DNA of 64,000 nt, from contig NZ_JARFYN010000004.1 in assembly GCF_030272695.1 (NCBI RefSeq), forward strand, positions 124,001 to 188,000. Reading direction: 5' to 3'. Positions 26,091-35,674 of this stretch are shown in pieces; the stretch's first letter is position 1, and each line of letters opens with the position of its first letter. Below the pieces are notes generated by a model. That model had not been told where the DNA came from and ran no database searches. It was given only the letters and a program-made list of their open reading frames with translations. Source of the stretch: Martinezella calliandrae (GTDB lineage Bacteria; Pseudomonadota; Alphaproteobacteria; Rhizobiales; Rhizobiaceae). The position numbers and the translations under genes are program-made.

Positions 26091-27716
26091 ATGAACGCCC
26101 TCGTCGAACAATTGAAGAGCACCGCAGCGGCCACCAAGGCCACCGATATCCGCGCCGCCTTCGCAGCCGACTCCAACCGTTTTTCACGCTTCAGCACCTC
26201 GCTTGACGACCTGCTGATGGACTATTCCAAGACTGCGGTGAACGACGAGATCTTTGCTCTTCTTGAGAAGCTCGCAACCGATGGCGGCATCGCAGCCAAA
26301 CGTGACGAGATGTTCTCGGGCGTTGCCATCAACTTCACCGAAAACCGGGCCGTTCTGCATACCGCGCTGCGTAACAGATCCAACACGCCCGTTCTCGTTG
26401 ATGGCAAGGATGTGATGCCTGAAGTCAACAGCGTGCTGGCCGCCATGGGCAAATTTGCCGACGGCATCCGCTCGGGCATGCTGAAGGGCGCGACCGGCAA
26501 GCCAATCACCGACGTGATCAACATCGGCATCGGCGGCTCCGATCTCGGCCCTGTCATGGCAACGCTGGCGCTTGCGCCGTTCCATGACGGCCCGCGCGCG
26601 CATTTCGTCTCCAACATCGACGGCGCCCATATCGCCGACGTCCTGAAGCTCGTCTCACCGGAAACGACGCTGTTCATCGTCGCGTCCAAGACCTTTACCA
26701 CCATCGAGACGATGACCAATGCCCAGACGGCGCGCAAGTTCATTGCCAAGGCGCTCGGCGAAGCTGCTGTTCAGCATCACTTCGCCGCTGTTTCGACGGC
26801 GCTCGATAAGGTTGCTGCCTTCGGCATCGACAGCGAGCGCGTCTTCGGCTTCTGGGATTGGGTCGGCGGCCGCTACTCGATCTGGTCGGCCATCGGCCTA
26901 CCGCTGATGATCGCCGTCGGTCCTGAGAATTTCGGCAAGTTCCTCGACGGTGCGCATGCGATGGACAACCATTTCCGCAAGGCGCCGTTCAAGGAAAACC
27001 TGCCGATGCTGCTCGGCCTCATCGGCTTCTATCATCGCAACGTGCTGGGCTATGCAACCCGCGCCATTCTGCCCTATGACCAGCGCCTGTCGCGCTTTCC
27101 GGCCTATCTGCAGCAGCTCGACATGGAATCGAACGGCAAGGGCGTCACCATCGACGGCACGCCGGTCGAGGGCAATTCCGGCCCGGTCGCCTGGGGCGAA
27201 CCCGGCACCAACGGCCAGCACGCCTTCTACCAGCTCATCCACCAGGGCACGAGCATCATCCCGGCCGAATTCATGATCGCCGCGAATGCCTTCGAGCCGG
27301 ACCTCGTTCACCAGCACCAGTTGCTGATGGCCAACTGCGTGGCGCAGTCGGAAGCTCTGATGAAGGGCCGCACTTTTACGGAGGCCAAGGCTCAGCTCAC
27401 CGCCAAGGGCATGGACGACAAGAAGGCCGATTTCATCGCGCCGCATCGCGTCTTTACCGGCAACCGCCCGTCGATCACCTTCGTCTACGACAAGCTGACA
27501 CCCTACGCACTCGGCCGCCTGATCGCGCTCTATGAACACCGCGTCTTCGTCGAAGGCGTATTGTTCCGCATCAACTCCTTCGACCAGTGGGGCGTCGAGC
27601 TCGGCAAGGAACTGGCAACCGGCCTGCTGCCGGTCATCGAAGGAAAGGAAAGCGCCGCTGGCCACGATTCGTCGACGCAGGGCCTGGTGGCTGCGCTGGC
27701 GAGCCGGGCGAAATAG
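26091..27716 (+). CDS. pgi: Glucose-6-phosphate isomerase
   Basis: Interconverts glucose 6-phosphate and fructose 6-phosphate. The 541-residue protein contains the family signatures [53 protein letters not shown], and [13 protein letters not shown] with the catalytic His region, plus [11 protein letters not shown] near the C-terminus. AAGGAG stands about nine bases before ATG at 26091. Monocistronic. Rhizobium lacks phosphofructokinase, so Pgi here mainly feeds fructose phosphate back to glucose 6-phosphate for the Entner-Doudoroff route; it pairs well with the fructokinase downstream. Confidence 0.96.
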   Translation: MNALVEQLKSTAAATKATDIRAAFAADSNRFSRFSTSLDDLLMDYSKTAVNDEIFALLEKLATDGGIAAKRDEMFSGVAINFTENRAVLHTALRNRSNTPVLVDGKDVMPEVNSVLAAMGKFADGIRSGMLKGATGKPITDVINIGIGGSDLGPVMATLALAPFHDGPRAHFVSNIDGAHIADVLKLVSPETTLFIVASKTFTTIETMTNAQTARKFIAKALGEAAVQHHFAAVSTALDKVAAFGIDSERVFGFWDWVGGRYSIWSAIGLPLMIAVGPENFGKFLDGAHAMDNHFRKAPFKENLPMLLGLIGFYHRNVLGYATRAILPYDQRLSRFPAYLQQLDMESNGKGVTIDGTPVEGNSGPVAWGEPGTNGQHAFYQLIHQGTSIIPAEFMIAANAFEPDLVHQHQLLMANCVAQSEALMKGRTFTEAKAQLTAKGMDDKKADFIAPHRVFTGNRPSITFVYDKLTPYALGRLIALYEHRVFVEGVLFRINSFDQWGVELGKELATGLLPVIEGKESAAGHDSSTQGLVAALASRAK

Positions 27717-27728
27717 GATCCGTCATTT

Positions 27729-27854
27729 ACCTCCCCCTCGAGGGGGAGGTCGCCGCAAGGCGGCGGGAGGGGGTGACGATGCTCTCCACGTCGGAACGAC
27801 TAATGGATCACCCCACCCGGTATTGCGTACCGACCCTCCCGTTAAGGGGAGGGT
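27729..27854. repeat. Compound palindromic intergenic element between pgi and fructokinase
   Basis: Three inverted repeats stand in series. A perfect 22-base palindrome built on CCTCCCCC/GGGGGAGG lies at 27729-27750, CGCCGC-AAG-GCGGCG at 27751-27765, and ACCCTCCC/GGGAGGGT at 27833-27854. The last ends four bases before the fructokinase stop. This composition is typical of dispersed mosaic elements found between convergent genes in Rhizobiaceae. It probably also terminates both genes. Confidence 0.65.
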
Positions 27855-27858
27855 TGAA

Positions 27859-28785
27859 TTAAAGCCCGATCTCACGCGCCCAGGGTGGGTTAGCACCCGC
27901 GCGGGAGACCGTCACAGCCGCGGCCTTAGCGCCCAAAGCCAGTGCATCCCGCAACGCCTTCTCATCCAGCGATGCCACCTGCGTCTTGGTCAGCAGATCG
28001 TTCATTTTCAGCGACGCGAGAATACCGGCGTCAAAAGTGTCGCCTGCCCCCACCGTGTCGACGACCGTGACCCGTTCGCTGGGGACTGTGACCTTCAGCG
28101 ATTTCGTGTACCCCGTCGCGCCCTCGGCACCCTTGGTGACGACGACCAGCTTGGCGCCCTGGTTCAGCCAGTGGGCTGCAAGTTCGTCATGGTTTCCGGG
28201 CATGCCGAACCATTCCAGATCCTCATCTGAGAATTTCAGGATATCGGACATGGCAGCCATGCGGCTGATGCGGCCCATATGCGCGGCCTTGTCCTTGATG
28301 AAGCCGGGGCGAATGTTCGGATCAAGCGAAATGACGCGGCTTTGATGCTCGCGCTTCATCAGCGCTTCGTAGGTCGCGCCGCAAGGGTTGGGAATGAGGC
28401 TGATGGCGCCGAAATGCAGTGCTTGGCAGTCGTCCCCCAAGGTCGGGAGATCGGCTTCGGTGATCATCCGGCCGGCGGAACCTTCGTCGTAAAAGGCATA
28501 AGTCGCCTGACCATTGACGAGTTTGACGAAAGCGATCGTGCTCGGACGGGGAGCGATGGCGCAGTAGCTGTAATCCACCTTGGCGGCCGACAGAGTCTCG
28601 CGCAGAATATCGCCCATCATATCGTCGGCAATACCTGTGAAGAAGCCAGTGGGGACGTCGAGGCGGCCAAGCGCGATCGCGGTGTTGAAGATCGCGCCGC
28701 CAGCATAGGGCGCAAAGGCCTTTTCGCCCAGCGTCGTATCCCGCGGTAGCATGTCGATCAAAGCTTCGCCACAGCACAATATCAT
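27859..28785 (-). CDS. frk: Fructokinase (PfkB/ribokinase family)
   Basis: Phosphorylates fructose (or a related sugar) with ATP. The 308-residue protein shows the two PfkB signatures: an N-terminal GGAIFNTAIALGRL and the C-terminal DTVGAGDTFDAGIL containing the catalytic Asp (residue about 258). FFTGIADDMMGDILR and VSLDPNIRP are further family features. AGGAGG precedes the ATG. Monocistronic. Fructose specificity is inferred from resemblance to rhizobial fructokinases and from the nearby pgi gene and frc transport operon. Confidence 0.88.
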   Translation of the reverse strand: MILCCGEALIDMLPRDTTLGEKAFAPYAGGAIFNTAIALGRLDVPTGFFTGIADDMMGDILRETLSAAKVDYSYCAIAPRPSTIAFVKLVNGQATYAFYDEGSAGRMITEADLPTLGDDCQALHFGAISLIPNPCGATYEALMKREHQSRVISLDPNIRPGFIKDKAAHMGRISRMAAMSDILKFSDEDLEWFGMPGNHDELAAHWLNQGAKLVVVTKGAEGATGYTKSLKVTVPSERVTVVDTVGAGDTFDAGILASLKMNDLLTKTQVASLDEKALRDALALGAKAAAVTVSRAGANPPWAREIGL

Positions 28786-28859
28786 TCCGGCCTCCTCGAG
28801 AGCGTCTGTCGGTCTAGTTCCGTAAATCGATTAGATAAATTTGCGGCAAAAGCAAAGCG

Positions 28860-29561
28860 TCACTTTGTTGCCAGCTCGGACACGCCGCCGTTCCGACCGG
28901 ACCAGGCGAGCGGTGCATTGAGGAATGCTTCGACTTCCTCGAGCGTCTTGTCGTCGAACAGCTTCTGCGCCTTGGCAACAGCGAGCACGTCGCGCCACGT
29001 GGCGATATAGTGCAGCCGAACCTTGCCGTTGGCAAACCGTTCCTCCGCTTCGGGGAAGATGTCGTAGTAAAACAGCGCGATGCCATGCTCGACGATGCCG
29101 CCGGCGGCGCGGACGGCGTCGATGAAGGTGAACATGCTGCCACCGGCCGTCGTCAGATCCTCGATGACCAGTACACGGGCGCCTTCAGGCATGTGGCCTT
29201 CGATCTGCGCATTGCGGCCATGGCCCTTCGGCTGCTTGCGAACATAGATCATCGGCAGGTCGAGACGCTCCGCAAGAAAGGCCGCGAAGGGAATGCCAGC
29301 CGTTTCACCGCCGGCGACGCAATCGAACTGCTCGAAACCGGCGTTACGCATGACGATGCTGGCGGCGAAATCCATTACCGTGGAGCGGATGCGCGGGTAG
29401 GAAATCAGCTTGCGGCAATCGATATAGACCGGGCTCGCCATGCCGGAGGCGAGCTTATAAGGCTTGTCGGCGCTGAAGTGCACCGCCTTGATCTCCCAAA
29501 GCATCTTCGCCACCAGTTCGGCCATGACGGCGCGATCGGAAAATGTCATTTGGGTGGTCAT
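28860..29561 (-). CDS. pyrE: Orotate phosphoribosyltransferase
   Basis: Joins orotate to PRPP to make orotidine 5'-phosphate in pyrimidine synthesis. The 233-residue protein contains [19 protein letters not shown], the flexible-loop segment [17 protein letters not shown] with catalytic Lys residues, and the PRPP-binding motif [20 protein letters not shown] precedes ATG at 29561. It is longer than E. coli PyrE because of a C-terminal extension, as in other alphaproteobacteria. The dihydroorotase gene pyrC lies about 3.5 kb away in the same direction. Confidence 0.96.
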   Translation of the reverse strand: MTTQMTFSDRAVMAELVAKMLWEIKAVHFSADKPYKLASGMASPVYIDCRKLISYPRIRSTVMDFAASIVMRNAGFEQFDCVAGGETAGIPFAAFLAERLDLPMIYVRKQPKGHGRNAQIEGHMPEGARVLVIEDLTTAGGSMFTFIDAVRAAGGIVEHGIALFYYDIFPEAEERFANGKVRLHYIATWRDVLAVAKAQKLFDDKTLEEVEAFLNAPLAWSGRNGGVSELATK

Positions 29562-29665
29562 GCGCAGCCTCCTTTGCTCTTAGGACATTCCTGCGGCAAT
29601 AGCAGCAAGTGGCCGAGGTTTCCAGCCGGACGGAGAGATTCGTATGCACCCGTTTTTCAGTGCTG

Positions 29666-30346
29666 CTATTTCATCTGGTGGGGCGTCGATACCCTCTCCG
29701 AGACAGCACCGACATCGGCGGGCAGCATTGCCTTGAAAAGGGCGATCGCCTTGTCGCCCTCCGCCTTCTCAATCGAGATCGCGTAGCGGACTGCGGCGGC
29801 GACAAGTTGCATGGTCAATCGGGCGATCCGCGTCAGTTCATCGGAATCTCGCGCCGGCCACAGACGATGGAGCACTGCCAGAAAAGCCTGGGAATGCCAT
29901 TCCATGTCCTCGGCATCGATCGCCTGAAGAAGCTTGTCCGCCTGCGTCGCATGCCAGATATCCCGCATAACCGGCTCTTCGCAAAACATCGCGTAGTAAC
30001 CATCAATGATGCTGCCGAGTACGCCCTGGAGATCAGCGGCGCTTTTCACACGCGCCAGTTCGCTCTCCACGCATTGCCGCCCCTGTTGGTTGAAACGTTC
30101 GGCCAGGACGCGGATGATAGCGGTCTTATCGGGAAAGTATTGGTAAAGCGAGCCGAAAGATACGTCGGCCTTTTCGACGATCTCGCCCATTCGCAACGCA
30201 TCGCTGCCATTCTTTTCGATCAGTTCCATCGCAACGGACAATATCCGCTCGACGCGCTCGCGGCCGCGCTGTTGGCTCGGTATTCTGCGGGGCGTGCCTG
30301 CCTCCTCCTTGCTGCGCCTGTGTTTCACAAGAGGCTCCTGCACCAT
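29666..30346 (-). CDS. TetR-family transcriptional regulator
   Basis: A 226-residue repressor-type protein with an N-terminal HTH (about residues 28-75: RERVERILSVAMELIEKNGS, RMGEIVEKADVSFGSLYQYF) and a helical ligand domain. A GTG at 30328 with CAGGAG six bases upstream is a plausible alternative start to the ATG at 30346. Divergent from the NmrA-like/DUF1772 gene pair. The 97-base gap contains a promoter overlapped by two direct repeats, so autoregulation plus repression of the pair is likely. The ligand cannot be told from sequence. Confidence 0.85.
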   Translation of the reverse strand: MVQEPLVKHRRSKEEAGTPRRIPSQQRGRERVERILSVAMELIEKNGSDALRMGEIVEKADVSFGSLYQYFPDKTAIIRVLAERFNQQGRQCVESELARVKSAADLQGVLGSIIDGYYAMFCEEPVMRDIWHATQADKLLQAIDAEDMEWHSQAFLAVLHRLWPARDSDELTRIARLTMQLVAAAVRYAISIEKAEGDKAIALFKAMLPADVGAVSERVSTPHQMK

Positions 30347-30367
30347 GTCACGGCTCGTCCAACATTC

Positions 30368-30427
30368 TTGACATACGATATAAGAGAGTTTATCACATTT
30401 TGCAAATGAGAGATTTTATCACATTTT
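30368..30427 (+). promoter_or_regulatory. Promoter overlapped by two 13-base direct repeats
   Basis: TTGACA at 30368-30373 and TATCAC at 30391-30396 are spaced by 17 bases. TTTATCACATTTT occurs exactly twice, at 30389-30401 and 30415-30427, 26 bases apart, within longer GAGAG(A)TTTATCACATTTT repeats. The first copy covers the -10 element. This is the expected place for a repressor, most likely the divergent TetR protein. Confidence 0.6.
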
Positions 30428-30443
30428 CGCGGGAGGAGCCGAC

Positions 30444-31274
30444 ATGCAGATCTCGACAGTCGCCATCATTGGTGGATTGGGAAAAACCGGCGGTCGTGTC
30501 GCCAAGCGCCTGAAAGATCGTAGCATCCATGCCCGTGCAGCCTCGCGCTCGACGGCACCCAGCTTCGATTGGCAGGACCGTGGCACATGGCATGCAGCGC
30601 TGACCGGCGCTTCCGCCGCTTATGTCGCCTTCCAGCCAGATCTTGCCGTCGCCCGCGCCGCCGAAGCCATTTCGGCCTTCGCGAAGACGGCAGTTGATGC
30701 GGGCATTGGGCACATCGTGTTGCTCTCCGGCCGTGGCGAGGATGGTGCCGTTCGCAGCGAGAACGAACTCAAGGCGGTGGGCGTGGACTACACCGTGCTC
30801 CGCGCCAGCTGGTTCAACCAGAATTTCAGCGAAGGCGCCTTTTTAGAGCAGCTCCGCCAAGGAAGGTTGGCATTGCCGGTCGGCGATGTGCCTGAACCCT
30901 TCGTCGATGCCGACGACCTTGCCGACGTGGCCGTCGAAGCTCTCACCAACCCCCGACATCGCAACCAAACCTATGAGCTGACGGGACCTCGAGCGCTGAC
31001 GTTTCGCGAGGCGGTCTCGGAGATCGCCGCGGCTTCCGGCCGAGCCATAGAGTATGAGACCGCCCCGGTAGATGCTTTCACTGCCGAACTGACGGCTGCG
31101 GGTCTGCCGCAGGAGACGATCGGTATCTTGTACGAGCTTTTCACGAAGGTTCTGGATGGCCGGAATTCGAACGTCATGGATGGCGTTCAACAGGTCCTCG
31201 GCAGGCCGCCTCGGGATTTTCCCGACTATGCGCGTGAAACGGCGGCAACCGGCATCTGGAGTGTCCAACCATGA
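30444..31274 (+). CDS. NmrA-like NAD(P)-binding oxidoreductase
   Basis: A 276-residue atypical short-chain dehydrogenase of the NmrA / SDR-a5-like group. The N-terminal nucleotide-binding motif is VAIIGGLGKTGGRVAKRL, followed by YVAFQPDLAVA, HIVLLSGRGEDG and RASWFNQNFSEG. No YxxxK active site is present, as is usual in NmrA-like proteins, which may act as redox sensors or quinone reductases. GGAGGA precedes ATG. Its stop overlaps the start of the DUF1772 gene by four bases, so the two are co-translated. Confidence 0.85.
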   Translation: MQISTVAIIGGLGKTGGRVAKRLKDRSIHARAASRSTAPSFDWQDRGTWHAALTGASAAYVAFQPDLAVARAAEAISAFAKTAVDAGIGHIVLLSGRGEDGAVRSENELKAVGVDYTVLRASWFNQNFSEGAFLEQLRQGRLALPVGDVPEPFVDADDLADVAVEALTNPRHRNQTYELTGPRALTFREAVSEIAAASGRAIEYETAPVDAFTAELTAAGLPQETIGILYELFTKVLDGRNSNVMDGVQQVLGRPPRDFPDYARETAATGIWSVQP

Positions 31275-31750
31275 TCTACCCGATCACAAATATCGCCCTC
31301 ATCGCCGCCGCACTCGGTAGCAGTCTCATTGCCGGCATCTTTTTCGCCTTCTCGGCCTTCATCATGCAGGCCTTCGCCAGCCTTCCCGCCGATCAAGGCA
31401 TCGCCGCCATGCAGTCGATCAATACGACGATCCTACGCTCGCCGTTCATGGTAGTATTTCTTCTGACCGTAGCGCTCTCGGTGTTTATCGCAGTGATCGC
31501 CATCGTCTATTGGCGGGGCGGCGTTAGCATCCTGATGATTGCCGGCGCGGCGCTCTATATCGTCACCACTTTCCTTTCCACGATCGTCTTCAATGTTCCT
31601 TTGAACGACGCCTTGGATAAGGTCGATGGTCGCACTGCGGAGGCGGCCCAGTTATGGACCACCTATCTCAGCGATTGGACAAGATGGAACCATTTGCGCA
31701 CGGCAGCGTCCCTGCTGGCTGCCTGCGCTTTCGTCCGTGCTCTCTTTTAG
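31271..31750 (+). CDS. DUF1772 (anthrone oxygenase-like) membrane protein
   Basis: A 159-residue integral membrane protein with four hydrophobic segments (about 8-30, 55-80, 85-105, 138-157). The motif WTRWNHLRT near residue 137 is the family hallmark (a conserved N-H pair before the last span). DUF1772 includes anthrone-oxidising proteins in fungi, while bacterial members are uncharacterised. Coupled to the NmrA-like gene and probably under TetR control; together they suggest a small quinone or aromatic-compound detoxification unit, which is inference. Confidence 0.82.
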   Translation: MIYPITNIALIAAALGSSLIAGIFFAFSAFIMQAFASLPADQGIAAMQSINTTILRSPFMVVFLLTVALSVFIAVIAIVYWRGGVSILMIAGAALYIVTTFLSTIVFNVPLNDALDKVDGRTAEAAQLWTTYLSDWTRWNHLRTAASLLAACAFVRALF

Positions 31751-31757
31751 CTAATCA

Positions 31758-32936
31758 TCAGGATGCCGTGCGGGAAACGTCTGGCGGGACGGCGTGCAGA
31801 TGGACCGCGATTTCGACCCGGTTGCGACCATTGCGCTTGGCGGCATAAAGCGCCTTGTCGGCAGCACTAAGGACGCCGTCGAAACAGATACCCTCTGCGG
31901 CGCCGAGCGCGATGCCGGCGCTGACCGTGCAGGCGAAAGACTTACCCTCTACAGCGACCTCGCGGTTCGCAAAAGCGGTCCTCACCCGCTCGGCGATCTG
32001 CTCTGCCCGGCCCGGCAGGGCGTTATCGAGCACAAGCGCGAATTCCTCGCCGCCAAGGCGAGCCACCGTATCGGAGGCCCTCAAGCCGCTCGACAACTCC
32101 TGGGCAAAAAGCTTCAGCACGCGGTCACCGGTGGCATGGCCATGCTCGTCATTAACGGACTTGAAGCGGTCAATGTCGAAGACGACCACCGCCATCGACG
32201 GACCGAAGGAGCGTTGGCCATAAAGATCGAACAGAGCGCGGCGATTGAGCAAGCCGGTCAGCGGATCCGTAATCGCCTCAAGGCGGTGATGCGCCGCCTG
32301 ACGCCAGTGATGCAACGCAAGCGACAAGGCACCGATACCTGTCATGCCGGCAATGCAGACGGCAAGGCTGACATCCTCGGCCCAATTGTCCGGCGCACGG
32401 CCGAGCACGAGCTTACCATCCCAAATCAGGACGCCCGCGCACAGCACAAAAGAAATGGCGGTCAAAGTGTAGAGCGCGGCAATCCCATAGAGCGGCGTTG
32501 GCGCCTCCTCGCGGCTCAGCCAGTATTCGCGCGCCGTCAGCATGAGCAGCACCGCGACGACCGAATTGTCGCCGATGAAAGCAAGGCCATCATAACCGGC
32601 AAGCATGGCCGGCACGGAGAAGGCAATGCCGATCAAACTTCCCAGAACGACACGGGTCCTCGAAAACCGATGCATGCGGAACTGGTATCCCGCCGCCCAG
32701 ATGGTCGAAAAACCGATGAAAAGCAGCACGAACGTTGGGATGGCGAATATCAACCGTGGCTTATCGACATAGGCGCCATAGCTGAAAATTCCCGCAACGA
32801 TAGGCGCAAGGCCCGCCGAACCGGTCAGCAGGAACGTCTCCGGCCGGCGGGAAAACCAACTGCCGATCAGCGTCACCGCAAGACAAGATGCAGAAACGCC
32901 CAAGGCCAGCAGAAGAGAATTATAGTCAAGCTCCAT
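31758..32936 (-). CDS. Membrane-bound diguanylate cyclase
   Basis: Makes the second messenger c-di-GMP from two GTP. The 392-residue protein has six predicted N-terminal membrane spans (residues 8-210) in an integral sensory module, then a GGDEF domain (about 222-380) with TDPLTGLLNRRALFD, FDIDRFKSVND and the active-site variant GGEEF at 295-299. An allosteric I-site RASD stands at 286-289, exactly five residues upstream. All of this predicts an active, product-inhibited cyclase. No EAL domain is present. Convergent with the DUF1772 gene, 7 bases away. Confidence 0.93.
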   Translation of the reverse strand: MELDYNSLLLALGVSASCLAVTLIGSWFSRRPETFLLTGSAGLAPIVAGIFSYGAYVDKPRLIFAIPTFVLLFIGFSTIWAAGYQFRMHRFSRTRVVLGSLIGIAFSVPAMLAGYDGLAFIGDNSVVAVLLMLTAREYWLSREEAPTPLYGIAALYTLTAISFVLCAGVLIWDGKLVLGRAPDNWAEDVSLAVCIAGMTGIGALSLALHHWRQAAHHRLEAITDPLTGLLNRRALFDLYGQRSFGPSMAVVVFDIDRFKSVNDEHGHATGDRVLKLFAQELSSGLRASDTVARLGGEEFALVLDNALPGRAEQIAERVRTAFANREVAVEGKSFACTVSAGIALGAAEGICFDGVLSAADKALYAAKRNGRNRVEIAVHLHAVPPDVSRTAS

Positions 32937-33117
32937 GCTCTTCCTTCGACGGTTTCATTTCGCACCGCTGGGGATCAGCATCAGGCTATCCTTCAAGGGG
33001 TATCAAATTGGTTACAGGGTCCGATAAAGATCATGTATTTCAATGAAATATGCCCCGACATTACTCCCAGAATTTTCAAATAAAAGTACTATTTATAGGA
33101 GTACGAATTTACTGCGC

Positions 33118-34158
33118 TCAGCTCTCGACATCCCAATGCAATGGGAACATCGGGTCGAATACGGTAACGGGGCCTGCCGCCGTTTCGATCTTGTCGGGAA
33201 AGGCAACCGATTCAGCACGGCGAAGCAGTGTAATCCGGTCCTCATTCGCAGGCAGCGCATACCAGATCGGGCCGTTCAGCGAGGTGAAGGCCTCGAGTTT
33301 GTCGAGGGCGCCTTCCTGTTCGAAGACGTGCGCCAGGCAGCTCATGGTGTTAATCGATGTGTAGATGCCGGCGCAGCCGCAGGCGCATTCCTTCAGCGGA
33401 TCGACGTGCGGCGCGGAATCGGTGCCAAGGAAAAACCTGGCATCGCCGCTTGTGGCGGCTGCGCGTAGCGCCAGGCGATGGCTTTCGCGCTTGGCGACCG
33501 GTAGGCAGTAATAATGAGGCCGGATGCCGCCGACGAGGATGGCATTGCGGTTGATGATCAGATGATGCGTGGTGATCGAGCCGGCGAGATTGGCCTTTGC
33601 CGACTTGATGTAGTCGATGCCGTCCGATGTCGTTACATGTTCCATCGTAACTTTCAGTTCCGGCAGGCGTCGACGTAGTGGATCGAGCACGGTTTCGATG
33701 AACACGGCCTCGCGGTCGAAAATATCCACATCCGGCGTCGTTACCTCGCCATGTACGCAGAGCGGCAGGCCGATCTTGGCCATTCGCTCCAGCACCGGCA
33801 TCGCCTTCTCCATGTGCCGCACGCCGCCGTGGGAATTGGTCGTCGCACCGGCGGGATAGAGTTTGACGGCAGTGATGAGGCCGCTTCTCTTGCCCTCCTC
33901 GACATCATCGGGATCGGTATGTTCGGTGAGATAAAGCGTCATCAACGGCTGGAAACGGTCGCCTGCGGGCAATGCCTTCAGGATACGTTCGCGATAAGCG
34001 ACTGCATCCGCTGTCGTGACAACCGGCGGCACCAGGTTCGGCATGATGATGGCGCGGGCGAAATGTCTGGAGGTATCGCCAATCACGCCTTCCAGCATGG
34101 CGCCGTCGCGCAGATGCAGATGCCAATCGTCAGGGCGGCGGATGGTGAGCTTTTGCAT
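33118..34158 (-). CDS. pyrC: Dihydroorotase
   Basis: Converts carbamoyl-aspartate to dihydroorotate in pyrimidine synthesis. The 346-residue protein is a class II dihydroorotase with zinc ligands in WHLHLRDG, the carboxylated lysine in [13 protein letters not shown], metal and substrate His residues in CVHGEV and EHVTTSDG, and the catalytic Asp in [14 protein letters not shown] precedes ATG. Monocistronic; the 180 bases after its stop are AT-rich and hold no gene. Confidence 0.95.
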   Translation of the reverse strand: MQKLTIRRPDDWHLHLRDGAMLEGVIGDTSRHFARAIIMPNLVPPVVTTADAVAYRERILKALPAGDRFQPLMTLYLTEHTDPDDVEEGKRSGLITAVKLYPAGATTNSHGGVRHMEKAMPVLERMAKIGLPLCVHGEVTTPDVDIFDREAVFIETVLDPLRRRLPELKVTMEHVTTSDGIDYIKSAKANLAGSITTHHLIINRNAILVGGIRPHYYCLPVAKRESHRLALRAAATSGDARFFLGTDSAPHVDPLKECACGCAGIYTSINTMSCLAHVFEQEGALDKLEAFTSLNGPIWYALPANEDRITLLRRAESVAFPDKIETAAGPVTVFDPMFPLHWDVES

Positions 34159-34256
34159 GGCAGCGACCTCTGGACTCGTCTTGTATCGTCGAGCCTCGAT
34201 AGCACCATCCCATGCCGCAAAACAATCGAAGATGCGGCGGAAATGACCGCTGGATG

Positions 34257-34889
34257 TCAGTCCTGGACGATATCAATGGTGGTATCGGCCCTGCGGCGGT
34301 TTTCAAGGACGCGGCGACCATTGGGCAAATCGTTACCGTACACCTTGGCGCTCGCCGCTTCCTCGGTGAGATTATAGCCTCGCCAACGCTGCCACAGCCG
34401 CTCCTCCAGCACCTCAATCGGCGGCGCCAGCATGATCGTATAGTCGAAAATGCCCTCGAGTTCCGCCCACTTGCCTTCGCTGAACAGCAGGTAGAGCCCC
34501 TCGACGACAATGAAGCGATGATCGGCCGACACAATCCGGGCCGACGCGATGGCGATTTCGCGTGAACGATCGAAGACGGGCACCAGCACCTCTTGATCGG
34601 CCGCACGCACCGCCTTGACGATATCGATAAACGCCCGAACGTCGAAACTTTCCGGCACGCCCTTGCGTGCCAGTAGTCCCTTTTCGATCAGCACGGCATT
34701 ATCCATGTGGAAGCCGTCCATTGGCAGAACCTCGACGCTCTCGCCCTTGGCATGCAGTACCTTGGCCAAATTGTCGGCCAAGGTCGATTTTCCAGCGCCG
34801 GGCGGACCGGCGATCGCGACCAGGAATCGTTTGGCATTGCCGGCACGCGCAATAATGTCATCGGCAAGTGCCTCAGTCGCAGATGTCAT
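34257..34889 (-). CDS. frcK: FrcK-like P-loop kinase of the fructose transport operon
   Basis: A 210-residue nucleoside/sugar kinase-like protein related to phosphoribulokinase/uridine kinases. Walker A is GPPGAGKST (residues 28-36), DGFHMDN follows at about 58-64, and [10 protein letters not shown] and [12 protein letters not shown] are family features. Its start overlaps the ATPase gene by four bases (ATGA). In Sinorhizobium meliloti the fructose transporter operon frcBCAK ends in a kinase-like gene of this type, and the order here is the same. The real substrate is not established. Confidence 0.85.
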   Translation of the reverse strand: MTSATEALADDIIARAGNAKRFLVAIAGPPGAGKSTLADNLAKVLHAKGESVEVLPMDGFHMDNAVLIEKGLLARKGVPESFDVRAFIDIVKAVRAADQEVLVPVFDRSREIAIASARIVSADHRFIVVEGLYLLFSEGKWAELEGIFDYTIMLAPPIEVLEERLWQRWRGYNLTEEAASAKVYGNDLPNGRRVLENRRRADTTIDIVQD

Positions 34890-35674
34890 GCAGCGACAGT
34901 CTCCGCCGGCGGTGCTTTGGCGCCGGTCATGAAGGCAACGGCATCGGACATGGAATATTCCTTGGGGTTGATCACGGTCAGACGACGCCCGAGGCGATGG
35001 ATATGAATACGGTCCGCCACCTCGAAGACATGCGGCATATTGTGCGAAATCAACACGATCGGCAAGCCACGTGCGCGCACGTCAAGGATGAGTTCCAGTA
35101 CCTTGCGGCTTTCCTTGACGCCAAGGGCTGCCGTCGGCTCGTCCATGATAACCACCTTCGACCCGAAGGCGGCGGCACGCGCTACCGCCACGCCCTGGCG
35201 CTGGCCGCCAGAGAGCGTTTCCACGGCTTGGTTGATATTCTGAATCGTCATCAGGCCGAGTTCGGTAAGCTTGTCGCGGGCGCGCTTTTCCATCGCCGGC
35301 CGGTCCAGCATGCGGAACCAGGAGCCAAGGATGCCGGGTTTCCGGATCTCGCGTCCGAGGAACATATTGTCCGCGATCGAGAGCGCCGGCGACAGCGCCA
35401 GGTTTTGATAGACCGTCTCGATGCCGGCCTCGCGCGCTTCCATCGGCGACCGGAAGTGGACGGGTTTTCCCTCCAGCCTGATCTCGCCTTCATCCGGCGT
35501 GGTCGCGCCGGAAATCGCCTTGATTAGCGAGGATTTTCCGGCGCCGTTGTCACCGATGACGGCAAGGATTTCGCCGGGGTAGAGGTCGAAATCGGCATTG
35601 TCGAGGGCAGTCACGCGTCCGTAACGCTTGACGAGGCCGCGAGCCGTGAGAAGGGGTTCGCCAGTCGTGGTCAT
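34886..35674 (-). CDS. frcA: Fructose ABC transporter ATP-binding protein FrcA
   Basis: ATPase of a CUT2-type sugar importer, 262 residues with a single nucleotide-binding domain, unlike the double-domain RbsA-type ATPases. Walker A GDNGAGKSS, Q-loop TVYQNLALS, signature LSGGQRQGVA, Walker B VVIMDEPTAALG and H-loop ISHNM are present. The start MTTTGEPLL is chosen because it overlaps the permease stop by four bases (ATGA); an in-frame upstream Met would run 75 bases into the permease gene. Located between frcC and frcK. Confidence 0.92.
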   Translation of the reverse strand: MTTTGEPLLTARGLVKRYGRVTALDNADFDLYPGEILAVIGDNGAGKSSLIKAISGATTPDEGEIRLEGKPVHFRSPMEAREAGIETVYQNLALSPALSIADNMFLGREIRKPGILGSWFRMLDRPAMEKRARDKLTELGLMTIQNINQAVETLSGGQRQGVAVARAAAFGSKVVIMDEPTAALGVKESRKVLELILDVRARGLPIVLISHNMPHVFEVADRIHIHRLGRRLTVINPKEYSMSDAVAFMTGAKAPPAETVAA

